DNA of 64,000 bases from Astrocystis sublimbata. Taxonomy: Eukaryota > Ascomycota > Sordariomycetes > Xylariales > Xylariaceae. The stretch covers positions 54,763-118,762 of the forward strand of contig JAJNNY010000088.1 in NCBI GenBank assembly GCA_022453515.1, in the 5' to 3' direction. Both the position numbers and the translations under genes were made by a program. The stretch's first letter is position 1, and every line of letters begins with the position of its first letter. This document shows, piece by piece, positions 49,113 to 60,421 of this stretch. The notes below the pieces were generated by a model that was not told the origin of the DNA, did not search any database, and saw only the letters and a list, made by a program, of their open reading frames with translations.

Positions 49113-49261
49113 TCTTACAAAAGTACTTATGTCTGTGTCGCCGATTTCTATCTGTAGCCTCACAGCATCTATCATCTTGCTATGAGTGTATCTAACTAGA
49201 CTAAGATTATGGCCCCTTTCCCTCAAACTCATCTTATCCCAAGACTGTCTTCTAGGCCACT

Positions 49262-49438
49262 TGTAATGATCCTGACCTGGAAGGGTACCTGAAGGTGAGG
49301 GTAAACAAATGTATGATTGGACTACTTGAAGAGCGAAAGGAAAGTAGTCTGTGGAGAACCGGTAAGGGTTCGAGATATATATATAAGTGGCTTATGTAAT
49401 AAGCTTATGTAAGGGAGCTCTTAGTGGTTCCCGTAATA
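49262..49438 (-). repeat. 3' LTR of the gypsy element (177 bp)
   Basis: By eye it differs from the other LTR at 7 of 177 positions, all C/T or G/A transitions. Begins TGTAATGATCC on the plus strand. Confidence 0.93.
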
Positions 49439-50299
49439 TTACCTCCCCTCTCCGGTCTATGATGTAAAGGTGATAAAGGGGGAAAAGAAAAAATAAAAAA
49501 GGAGGGTCTCTTAACTAATTTCTCCCTTTTCGCTTCTTTTTCTTGCGTGGCCCGACGTGTGTGCCCTCTGTCTTGCCCACGTTATCGCTACTGCCGTACT
49601 GGCGTATAAATGCTTGGAACGCTTCGGTCCTGACCAGGTTATGTTTTGGCTCCTATGTAGGGTCGATCTAACCGTACTACTTAACTAGTATTTTATGTTC
49701 GTTATTGTGGACTTCTGATCTTAGGATTTCTTTTACTATCTATATCGGGTTTGACTTATTAAGCAAAGGTGGCGGTTTAGAGTCGTTCTGCTGTTGGGAA
49801 GGTAGAGGGTTATTCGCTGATCTCTGGAGTAGATCCATATGGAATCGGGGGTGCTGTTACGAGTTCTTTATCTTTAGTTCGTATACTTTTGGAGAGATAA
49901 TCTTGCTGATCGTGAATTAAGCTTGCGTCTAGGATAACTTTTTTTTTAGTTGTGGCGTGGTTATATTTTTTAGGTTAAGCTATATATTTTCTTTTACTTT
50001 GTACGTTTTTACCGGTTTTCGCTTGCGATTTGTTTAGTGTTCTATGATCTGCTGAGCTGTAGTTATCGCGGCTCGGGATATTTCTTGGCCGTCCGATAAC
50101 CTTTTTATAAACGTCTCTGCTTGTGCTTTTGGGTCCTTTGTAGCCTTTGGTGTAGGGAACTTCTATTAAATAGGTTCTGTATGGTATCCGTGTCTTAAGA
50201 AGAAGGGACTATATCCTATAACTAACGATGTTCGATTATTGAAAGCGAGCTGAGCCATCGGTAATAGTTTGCTCTAGTTAAGCTAAGAATAAGCGATAA

Positions 50300-53200
50300 A
50301 GGCTCGAAGATAGGCTAGAACTTTTTGATTTGCTCTCTTTATTGTTTTATTTGTCTGAGGGTGGTAGGCTGTTGATAGCCTTTGTTCTATACCCGTTAAT
50401 TCGTATAGCTTATTCTAGAAGCGGCTTACCCAGTTGGAGCCTCTATCGGAGGTGAGAGACGTAGGGAAGCTATAAAAGCGCTAATATGAGGTTAGGAATT
50501 GTTTGGTACATACTTTTGCTTCTATGGAGACTATTGGTTCTAGGATATACTCTTTAAGCAGGCGATCCGTGATTACTATTATTACTTGAGGATCGCCGTT
50601 TCTTTCGGCTGGTAGGTCCGTTATAAAGTCCACGGAGAGTTCGTCCCCGAATCTCTCTAGTATCGGCAGCGGTTTGAGTAGTCCCTAAGGTCTCTGCCTC
50701 CAGTGTTTTAACCGTCCACATATATAGCAGTTGCGGAGGAATCGGCGTACCCATAGATACTGTTGGGGCTAGAAATAGCTTTTCTGGAGTATTAATAATG
50801 TGCTGTGCCTACTAGGGTGTCCCGTTATGTGAGAGTTGTGTATCCTTTGTAGTAGAGCTGTACGAAACGGTTCATAATCGGGTACCTATAGCGCGTTTCT
50901 ATAAAGTAGTACTCGACGTTTATCTAGCTGGCAGTCTGGCATCTGTATATCGCCGAGCTCGAGGTCTGATGGAAATCTGGATGCTCCCTTTGCTACCAAT
51001 TTGTAAGCCTGCCGATAGTGCTTATCGACTTTTAGTGCCCGATTCTACAACAATTAGAATTGAAGCTTATGGAATAACTCGGCTCCTTTAGGTGGTGTGA
51101 TCTGGGCCTCCTACTGTACTTGGGGTGACTCTTTGTCCCTTTGTTGACTCTGTAAGGCAGCGACAGCTCCTTATTTCTCCTTAATCGCGGCAGAGAGGTG
51201 GTTTAACACTAAGTCCGCGCCTTCAGTTGTTATAGGGGTCGAGGCCAACTACGATTCTTTTATAAAGGCTTTATGTCTGCTCTCCAGCCTTTCGTTACCC
51301 TACTAGAGCATGTCTTGGGATCTTCTAGAGAGAAAGTCGGGCAGTGCTAAGTCTCGCCCGGCCCGAAATCGCAGTTGGAAACGGAATCGTAATATCTCTT
51401 CTGCAAGCCTAACCTGTCGTTTAGAAAATCTCTGCTTCTTTATAAAATGAGAGAGATTCTTATGGTCTAAAAGTACTAAGAAGGGTTTTTCAATACTCCG
51501 TAGTTCCCTGTTAAAGTATTGCATGGTAGCAACGATGGCGAGCAGTTCCTTGTCGTGGATTTTATAGTTGATTTCCGTGGCGGTAAGTTTGCATGAGAAG
51601 AATCCAATCGGCCGTAATCTCCCTTTCTCATCTACCTGAGATACTATACCGCCAATAGCCGCTCCCGAAGAATCGGCTTCCAGTACCGTCTCTCGGTCTT
51701 CCTAGAACGATTACAGTAGTAGTCCCGCGATAAGGTAGTCTTTGAGGTGCTCGAAGGCTTATTGTTGCTATACACCCTATCTGAAAGGAGTTCCGGTCTT
51801 CGTAAGGGCTATGAGAGGCCCCGCGATCGTCGAAAAGTGATCCACGAATTCGCGGTAGAAGTTGGCAAAGCCTAGGAACGATCGTATGTGTAATACTAAA
51901 GCAGGCCTTTCCCATTCCTTGATTGCCGCTACTTTTGCGGGGTCAACTATAACGCCTTCTCCTGCTCGAATAATAAAGCCGAGGTATTTGACCTTCTTAA
52001 CCGCAAACTCGCATTTATCGATATCCAGCCGCAATCCTGCTTCGTCCAGGCGGGTCACTACCTTGCATACTTGTTCCATATGTTCCTTCCTGGATCCGGT
52101 AGTATAAATGATCACATCGTCGATGTAGGCTAAGCAGCATTCATCTAATAGGTCGGAAAGTACTACGTTAATCAATCTTTGGAAGCTCGCTGGGCCCCCA
52201 CAAAGACCGAAGGGTAATACAAGCCACTTATATAACCCGTACCTCGTTCGGAACGCTATTTTTTTCTCATCTCCTTCTTTAATGCGAATTCGGTTAAACG
52301 CGGTTCGTACATCCAACTTAGTAAACCACTAGGCCTTGTTAAACTGCCTCAACATCTCTCGTATAAGGGGTAGTAGGTATCTATCGTCTCTAGTCATCGC
52401 GTTAAGGCCTCGATAATCTACGCAGAGGCGCAATCCGCCTCCAGGCTTTTTGGCAAAAAGTACTAGTGCGCTATTTGGGGCACTACTAGCTCTGATCCAA
52501 CCCTTGTCTAGCAAGTCTATAAGAGTCTTCCTAAGCACTAGAAGCTCTTCCCGGGACATGCTATATAATGGTCCGTGTGGTAGTGTTTTCTCTTCTCCAT
52601 TAGCATCTCTTTCTAACGGTATTACGTAGTCCTATGGTAGTCGATATTATAGTAGGTCCTTGGGATTATCGGGTTTCCACGCCTGTGCTAGGTCCCTAAG
52701 TTCTTCCGGGAAGGCGGCTACAATATCAGCCATCGTAATTTTGTTTTTTATTTTCAGTTTATCCAATGCTTTATTAATATTTTGGATCATAGCCGAGCAT
52801 AACGTTAGGTGCCTTCCTTACTTGTACTTTCTACGGATAGTTGCTATAAAAACGGAACTAGAAACCAGCTTCCCGTTTTAGATATGCTAAGTTCGTTCTT
52901 TCACCGCTAGAGAGCTTATCTATCCCGACTCTCGCATATTAATCCGTGAATTCCCTGACCCTAGGCATAGAATCCTTTTTCCTGCTTTATACGTAGCATT
53001 GTTCCGTTCTGCCCAGGGCTTTCTAAAAATGATCTTATATCCTAGGTTAGGTATAATATAAACGAAAATACGCTCTCGGTAGCCGTTAATATCTGCTATA
53101 AAGTATGTTACCTCTTTTATTAAGGCTTCCCGGTATCCGTTTTTATCTTGGGCTAGGACTAAGGATCGGGGTTCCACGGGCACTCTGGGAAGACGTCGCG

Positions 53201-53320
53201 CGCGTGCAAACTTATTATTAATAGCACTGTATGGAAGGCAGCCTGCATCGAAGAAGGCTTTGTAGAACGTATGATTGTTGACTAGCATATCTATAAGAAA
53301 AGGTATGCTATTCATCCTAT
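50300..53320 (-). pseudogene. gypsy pol remnant (protease, RT, RNase H, integrase)
   Basis: Readable islands on the minus strand. Protease with FFDAGC (near 53240; the usual active site is D-S/T-G). RT 51777-52560 with [35 protein letters not shown] and the catalytic YIDD at 52116-52127. RNase H 51303-51660 with LLDHKNLSHF and a DFLSRR end. Integrase around 50300-50700 with SVDFITDLPAE and TSDRGSNWVS (two of the catalytic acids). In-frame stops separate the islands, so the polyprotein cannot be made. Confidence 0.88.
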
Positions 53321-53599
53321 TCAGGGTTTCTTGTGTCTCTTCCTGGTTCGGTAGTTATAATAAGTCGGCGCTAAAGATATCCCTTGGTACCCCCAAATCG
53401 TGACTTTGACTGGGGGTTACTTTTTTCCCGCCTCGCCGTCACCGCTAGTGGTCATCATGTTAATATCCCTAGGCCGGGGGATCCGTAACAACGCCGGCTT
53501 GCTAGGGCGGTACTTATAACTAGAAAATGGGTAAAATGGGCTCTTCCCGTACCTAATATAAGCCCCCAAAGCCTTCCTTTGATCAACCGTGGTAGTGGC

Positions 53600-54350
53600 A
53601 ACGGCGGGGGCTCAAGGGCGCTTGTCTTACTGGAACTACGCTCTTGTATTAGACCCTTATGCTTGCTGCGGGGTGGAAATGAGAGTCGTTAGTACGTTGA
53701 TACTATGGATACCTCCTATAACCGTATCGCCTAAGCCGTCCAGGGATCTAGGGACAGGGCTGCTGCTAGCTTGCGGCTCTAGTTGGTTAACCGGTGCTAC
53801 ATATGGGTTATTCATTTCCCCAGCGTAAACTTCGGTACGAGAGCCCTTGCTGTTCATAAATTCGGAAAAGGTTTCAAATCTGTTAGCAAAGCGTTGGACC
53901 TCTTTTGCAAACTTATCGTAGTCATGTTCCGAGAGGTTGCGTTATAGTGCTATAGCTTTCCTGAGGTAGCCGGCGAGACTGTTTTGGGTTATCTGGGCTA
54001 TTTTCGCAGGGCCGTTAGGAGCCAAGTTCTTTGCTTTAGAATAGTAGGTTTCGAAAGCGCGTCGAAAGTCGGCAAAAAGCTGTGCCTCTCCTTGGCGTAT
54101 AGTATAGATCCGCCTTATTACTTTCTGTTTAGCATCCTTGTCTAAAAAGCAATCGTTTAGCTTAGCGGTAAAATTCTTAAAGGACTATGGCTTAATGGGT
54201 GGGTTAAATCGAAACATCTTAAGTACTTCTTTAGGGTCATTTTGTTTTTGGATCCAAGTTATAAAGAGAGCTTTACGATCTTTAGAAGCTTATTAAAAAT
54301 ATTAGCGATAATAAGGTCTTTGTTAGTATTATTATGCTTTCTCGTGAGCG
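53600..54350 (-). pseudogene. gypsy gag-like remnant
   Basis: Minus-strand fragments around 53.9-54.2 kb have the helical, aromatic character of retrotransposon capsid proteins (for example a run near QGEAQLFADFRRAFETYY). Stops interrupt it; no zinc knuckle seen. Confidence 0.55.
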
Positions 54351-54675
54351 TAAGGCCAGTGGAGTAGGCCTCGTAATATTGCGCCTGCCCACTCTATTTG
54401 GGATATTTCAACTTTTTTTTTTCTATAGCTATAGTGCTCGGGGGTGATCTTTAAATGGACAAGATGGGTTGCTCTATATTATAAGATATTTGTATAGTTA
54501 TGCTTAGGTTCGCGATGGAATCCGAAATATCCTCTATATAGTAATAGTAGGTGCTATATAGCGGTTTATAGGAAGTAAGTCGTTTGTAAAACGTTGCGTC
54601 ACGATTTTATAAAAAGGTTATTAATACATTTTCTAAAAGAGAATAGGAAGAAAAAAAACAAGTAGTCCAATCATA

Positions 54676-54852
54676 TGTAATGATCCTAACCTGGAAGGGT
54701 ACCTGAAGGTGAGGGTAAACAAATGTATGATTGGACTACTTAAAGAGCGAAAGGAAAGTAGTCTGTAGAGAACCGGTAAGGGTTCGAGATATATACACAA
54801 GTGGCTTATATAATAAGCTTATGTAAGGGAGCTCTTAGTGGTTCCCGTAACA
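54676..54852 (-). repeat. 5' LTR of the gypsy element (177 bp)
   Basis: Ends in GTAACA on the plus strand, i.e. opens TGTTAC in the sense direction of the element. Confidence 0.93.
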
Positions 54853-54857
54853 CCACT

Positions 54858-56699
54858 AAGCAAAATATTGCCGCCCGTACCTGGGCAATACATAAATCAT
54901 AGCTATATTTCTTCGAGCACCGTACGACTGATGAAGACGGCTACATTCCCATGTGATATAGCTGTGATCAGCTTCTAGGACCGCGAGTTTGCCTGCCAGA
55001 AAGTAATGTGACACTAAGTTATATTGAAATCGATGCGACCGCGAAAGCCTTCAATGCCTAGACGACGTCCAAAATGATCCAGATAAGCGCGCGTCTCGTC
55101 AAGATGGAAATAAGAACCCATGGAGTAAAGAGTATTGTCGATAGGAATGTTTTGCCACAGGCCAGAGTAACGTAGATCTAGACCCTTGAGCACGAACAAG
55201 CTTGCAATGCAAGATGTCACGAAGACATTGAAAGATAGGCTACTCGACTCAGCAGATCTTACAATTAATTACCGGCTGGGACTCTATACTTATAATTATC
55301 GAGTTGTGACCATTCAGCTAGAATTCTAGGTTCTCTATTTCTAATCGATTTGACCAGGGGCCAGGTATGTATGGTTTACTTAGCTCTTACTCAAGTTGGT
55401 GACGGATGAAAGTAATTACGATTAGTCCCGACGGTTACCCAGCGACTCGGAACCCATGCTCGTCAAATCTGCGGCTTACGCTGTAGGGCTGAATTGGTAT
55501 TGCCAAGGCAGACACACAGGGTCATTAGTGACCCTCGAGACCCTCACAGTAGGAAAAGCCCAGGGTTTCGAGGCCTTGCTTGTGTTTTGGGAACAAGACA
55601 ACCTGTTCAAGCAATATACGCTTCTCATAAAATGCTTAAAGAGAGGTGAATAACCCCAGAATTCACGTTGATGACGCAGAATTTCTCTGCCTGTCAGCTG
55701 CAGGCCCAATTAGCTCAAGGGGTTGGCTCCTCTGCTCGCTCACGTAGTGGATAAAGGGATCAGGGGTATCAATAGCCGAGACGCCAAGGGCCATGCTGCG
55801 GAATCCAGATTTTTAGGGGTGAGCAATCTGGGGGTCTGCTGAGGGAACTGGATTGTAGTTAAATCCATGTTGACCATCAATAAAATTGATTCTCAAAGTC
55901 GATTAAACATTGATTGAGTGCCCACATCAGCGATGTGTGGGGTTCTCATTGCAAGTCCGTGGCGCAGTCGAGCCAACTAATAATGCCGAGGATGTGACGG
56001 TACACTTTGACAAGGCAAGCATATGCGAGCTGGTGGGGCTTAAAAAGATGACGTCGAATGTTTAAACTTCGATACTGGTGCTCTCGAAGCATTCAAGACG
56101 CGACCTCCTACTGTACAACACCCCCCTTGGCTTAACCTAGGAAACTTAGAGAGTCTTCCAATGTCAATTTGCGGATCTCAACAGGAGAATTGCATGGCAT
56201 TTTTGCGTAAACGGAGAATGAAGTGGCAATTAGAGACCTCCCTGTTCTGAGATAGCAGAGCAGAATGCTACCATGGCTGGCCTCGAATTCCAACGCATTG
56301 CACACCGCGTGTGTGCGCGCCTGTGTTTGCTACTTACGTAATACATATCGAATACTTCCTGAGATTGCGGGACAATATTAGCAGTAGAATGAACAAACGG
56401 AAAGCCGATCGTGACTGTAACTGGTAATTGATTTCTTGTAACGCAGGTCCAATTGGCACTGCCTGCCTGGCCTGTATGCAGGGTAGCGCAATCAAACAGT
56501 GACAAATTCGAGGTATTGTTATCTAGACCTAGGGGCTGCAAAGCTTTGCACGCCCTTTTCAGGTCCTGAAGGGAAATGGCATATAATCCAATACAGGTTC
56601 GTTAACATTCTTGATTATATCATCAACACATACACTCCTGGTTGATAGCAAAGAGACCCCCACTACCTGCCCAATCAGATCCAAGACGACGTATTCAAC
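54858..56699. other. intergenic, no gene assigned
   Basis: 1.8 kb right of the gypsy element. Three minus-strand frames of 68-103 codons (55014-55220, 55476-55709, 56230-56541) were considered; none has a recognisable domain and none could be extended by splicing with confidence. Possibly decayed genes. Confidence 0.45.
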
Positions 56700-57505
56700 A
56701 TGAAGCTTCAGACTTTCACAACTCTTCTGTGCGGTCTTTTGACTGCTTCGGTCGCCACGGCCGATGACACTATCTCGGAAGGCCCGTTTCATTCCACGTC
56801 AGAGGTCAGAATTCTAACAGTTCAATCGATGGTAAGGCGACACATGCGTGATTCTTAGTTGATACTGCGTTGCGAAGAGTTTGTACTAACATCTCCCGCA
56901 AGGCTACCTGAGCACTCTTGAGACGGTCTCTGGTCTTCTCGTCCTCCAGTACGAGCCGGCGAACTGCCTCCAGGTGGACAATTCATCTTATCGATTCTAC
57001 CGCAACTTCACCGAACGCGATCACGACTTCGGATTCTTCCTGTCGGACTATGCGGAAGCTGAAGTCAATCCCGTCAGTGGATATAAGGGCAAGGCTATCT
57101 CACTGGAGTACGATCTAGGTAGCAATGTTGCACTGTTTGTATTGGGTGCAGGGGACGCCGAGGTTGCAGGGTTTGATGACAAGAATCATGCCTACGTCAA
57201 CCACGGCTACGACGACACGACGTTTGTTCCAGGCCGCGTCCCTGCATTCAACATGTACCGGAGGGCCTGTAAGTTATACGTAGTTTCTGCACCCCGTTGC
57301 ACCTGAGTCTACCATACCCTTACTATGGTGGTGGTCTGTATTGAGACGACAATTGAGTATCCCACTGACAGGTTTTGCAGTCAACTTCGCGATTTGCTGG
57401 CAGGCATATACCGATATTTACAAGCCCGTGCTATCCTGGGTGCTGGGTGGTCGACCTACCAACCCAACATGCGAGCCTGTGGCCTTGATTAGAGCTGATC
57501 TGTAA
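56700..57505 (+). CDS. small secreted protein, unknown function
   Basis: Starts MKLQTFTTLLCGLLTASVA, a classic signal peptide with cleavage expected after ATA (about residue 21). Exons 2 and 3 are clear: 56904-57268 and 57381-57505, joined in frame (RAF-NFAICWQAY), ending ALIRADL. The mature part is about 165 residues with few cysteines (three seen), rich in Tyr/Asp/Asn, no domain known to me. Exon 1/intron 1 is uncertain: strong donors at 56805 and 56833 are out of frame with exon 2; a weaker GTGATT donor near 56848 would keep frame with a CTAAC branch site present. So it is either intact with an unusual donor or recently frameshifted. Could be an effector-like or wall protein; that is inference. 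Confidence 0.62.
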
Positions 57506-58333
57506 GATGTTGACCGATTAGGAATCTAGACTTCCCATCAGTCAGTGTAGCTCTGCACTTGCAAAGCTGTATCATAATTAGACCCTGGAAGCAATTCCTG
57601 AAATTTTTCCTTCTTCCTCCAACGGAGAACACCTGATAGACATAGACTTTGTTGGATTAACCACGATACCAAAATCAACATTAACTAGACTGTTCCTTAG
57701 ACCAATTGGCTCTCTGGGCGACTATGCAGCTGCAGTGGACTCTTCAAGAGCTGCATAGTAGTACGTGCGGGGGCTCAATGGATCCCGCAATGGGTAGCCT
57801 TAGCTTTCCGTAGCGTGAGGACAACTCTGAGTCTAGATCCCCCACTAGCCAAGCTGGGATAGTCTTCTTTTTTCAATTCTGACCTACAAGTCTAGGTCTC
57901 CGTACCACGATGTTGCTGCCGCGGTCTAGAACTCAGCAAACGTCGAGGCTGAACGTAGCTCTCCATACGTAGGAGGAACGTTGTCTTACACCCATCAAGT
58001 CGCTGGGCTAGTAAATCAGTGATAGTATGACACTAAAACTGATTATTAAATCACGGTTCGAGTATTGGAAACCATGGGTGGCACTTCAAGTCTAGATGGA
58101 GTATGCGGCTAGATTAAGACATGGTTAATCTAAATACCTAGGTAAGTATGAACACCCCGCCTTCTAGTGCCATAAAGATTTGCTACCTAGAATCTCATTC
58201 GTGTTCGCCAGCCTTCGTCCTTCCCCAGTCGCATCGCCCCTCAAACTTCTTCTTACTTGCAACTCGAAACGTTGATATCGAAGATCGTGCTCACTTCATT
58301 TCACCCTACTCATTGGTTTATCACTTCTATACA
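57506..58333. other. intergenic, no gene seen
   Basis: No supported gene. A TACCTAGGTA palindrome is at 58135-58144, about 190 bases upstream of the next start codon. Confidence 0.6.
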
Positions 58334-59299
58334 ATGTCTACCTCGATACCTTACGATCCCAGTCTCCCCTTGATGAGCGTAGTCAATGAAGCTGCGCTGA
58401 ACAACGTCATGGCCATGGCGGAAATACAAGCGCCTGTTGACGCAGCCCGTGATCGTCTCGACTCCCTAACGTCGTCAAAACAAGGTCTGACCACGACTAT
58501 GACTGAACTCAAGAGCCTCGGTGTTGGGACTGAGGCTCTGGACGAGGAGCTAAAAAAGCTGAATGTTGCGGTGGAGAGAGCGGCAGCAGATTATGCAGCT
58601 GCCAAAATGTCTGCCGAACCCAGGCTAACGGAATTACGAAAGCTCCTTGGGTGATCTGCGCAGCGAGATCAAGACGATGCGCCTTGCCACCGACACATTG
58701 ACGTGGATGTGCAACAAAAACTTCTCTTCTGACTCAAATCCTCAAACTTTATCTACATATAGTGGTCAGATTGCAGCGTATGTCTCCGGAACCGCCAGTA
58801 CCTTCCTCGGCACGGAAGCATCCATGGAAGCTGGTAATGCCGCTTTGCACCAGGTCAACAAACTATGTATTGAGCTCACACAAGTCTATCATCTCGGGCA
58901 CTCTTGTGCTCTCCTCTGTCAGCTGCGCGTCAACTAGGTCGTTGAAAGTTTGGAATAATGCAATTGTTTCCTGGAAAGAAGCCAGACGCGACAAGGAGCA
59001 TAAGCATGATTCAATGGGCCCTCAATGAAAGCCAAGAAGATAAAGAGGAAGTCTACATCATCTCGGGCACAACTTTCGGACCCAGCTTCGTTGGCATGAT
59101 ACATGTGCTCAATTCCAGTAACCTCCGCTTCGATACAGGGTGCAACGCAGATAGCTGCAGCAAAGTAGGCATCGATGCCAAATTTGCCAGCGATGTTAGA
59201 ACATGTGTTCGGACAAACTTGTGTGTAGCTATGTGGGCAAATGCGAGCACGCAGTTGAGCCACAGTTCCAGTTCTCGAGGATGTTGCATGGGGGGGTAA
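58334..59299 (+). pseudogene. frameshifted gene for an unclassified coiled-coil protein
   Basis: The first part (58334-58651) opens MSTSIPYDPSLPLMSVVNEA and forms a long amphipathic, coiled-coil-prone helix of about 105 residues. A stop at 58652-58654 follows RKLLG, but shifting frame by one base near 58645-58651 continues smoothly with GDLRSEIKTMRLATDTL to 58937. Further frame changes give NNAIVSWKEARRDKEH and then YIISGTTFGPSFVGMIHVL up to 59299. This suggests one original protein of about 300 residues with at least two or three indels. I do not recognise the family. Introns cannot explain the first shift, because no intron of viable size fits. Confidence 0.55.
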
Positions 59300-59753
59300 T
59301 AGAAACTTTCTGATGTGCCTGGAGAACAGTGCCACGCTGAGAACGGCGCGACGTGGAGATCGTTCGTCATCAGCACCAACCCGACCTGGGAAGACATGAG
59401 TAGATAGACAGCGGCTTCACAGAGGAGAGTTCTGGCGAGGTGAGCTTGGGGAAGGAAACATGGAAGGTGGTTGTCGATATGGGTACTCAAATGAGTTTCT
59501 GTCTTATGTATCACTAATTTGCAGAAATGTCGAGAAAGCCCCCCAAGCTACAGCTATGCCAGCATCAATAGTAAAGCAATTATTTGTTTATCCTCCCCAC
59601 AGATCTAGTAGAACGGTGCAACAATTTGCGAGACAGTAGTAAAGAATTATTATGTTGGTGTAGGTAGTATTGCTGCACGGGCTTTCACATAAGGGTTATA
59701 TATGAAAAGAACGAGGATGAGTGTATATATAGCTGGCGGCTCGCCATGAATAG
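59300..59753. other. intergenic upstream of tRNA-Glu
   Basis: No gene supported; minus-strand frames here overlap the decayed gene and show no domain. Confidence 0.5.
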
Positions 59754-59853
59754 TCCGAATTGGTGTAGTGGCTAACATATGTCGCTCTCATTACCTCCCA
59801 TTATAGAGGAATGAAGTACCGACATGCCCGGGGTTCGATTCCCCGATTCGGAG
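59754..59853 (+). tRNA. tRNA-Glu (CUC), with 28-base intron
   Basis: Folds as a cloverleaf: acceptor TCCGAAT (59754-59760) with ATTCGGA (59846-59852), discriminator G. D arm TGGTGTAGTGGCTAACAT contains box A. Anticodon stem TGTCG/CGACA, with loop CTCTCA and anticodon CTC at 59787-59789. The intron 59791-59818 sits at the canonical position after base 37. T arm CGGGGTTCGATTCCCCG contains a perfect box B. A short TTTCTTTTTT terminator follows. Decodes GAG. Confidence 0.93.
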
Positions 59854-60421
59854 AATTTCTTTTTTGCGATTTTGCATATCAATCGATATTTGTTTGCGGT
59901 ACCTCATCGGCTGCTTTCCCAACAACGCCGCCCCCGTTGTCTGTTATAAATAATATCTTACAGGGCGCGCACGTCTTAGGTTGATTGGTGCCTACCGCCG
60001 CTGTCGGGATAAGCATTTTCAAAAGGTTGAACAACATTTCTGGGCTCAGATTACACAACTCACGTAGCTTGATTCAATCGAGGTTAGATCCGCCATACGA
60101 TAGGGATGGACAGTAGTGTGCCGGTGATGGTTGATGCTGACTGGAGACACACATAGAGGTTGTTACACTGCAAATGGACGCAGTGGGAAAGCGAACCTTG
60201 ATTAGGCAGAAAGAAAGCTACTGTACACATGTAATTTATCCCTTTATGCTGAAAACACACCGGGTGTATGGGATGTAGTAGGCAGTCGGCATATTTCAAG
60301 TCTGACAACGACGAGGAATTACGGTTTTCGAACAAGCAGAGATGGTAAATTCAGCAACTCATGTAGACTATCGCTTCCATCCATTGGTATGTATTTACCC
60401 CCACAACAGCATACAAATTGA
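59854..60421. other. intergenic, no gene seen
   Basis: 3' side of the drug antiporter; pol III terminator-like T run directly after the tRNA. Nothing else recognised. Confidence 0.55.

Larger units (their letters stand above)
49262..54852 (-). mobile_element. Ty3/gypsy LTR retrotransposon, complete but RIP-decayed, 5591 bp
   Basis: Two 177-base LTRs flank degenerate coding sequence on the minus strand. CCACT target-site duplication at 49257-49261 and 54853-54857. Minus-strand order is gag-like, protease, reverse transcriptase, RNase H, integrase, the Metaviridae order. A polypurine tract (GGAGAGGGGAGG) lies directly before the 3' LTR near 49442-49456. All reading frames are interrupted by stops, so it is not autonomous. 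Confidence 0.93.

Noticed and set aside
55014..55220. Minus-strand 68-codon frame ending GFRGRIDFNIT
   Set aside because: Looks protein-like at its end but too short, and no upstream exon could be joined.
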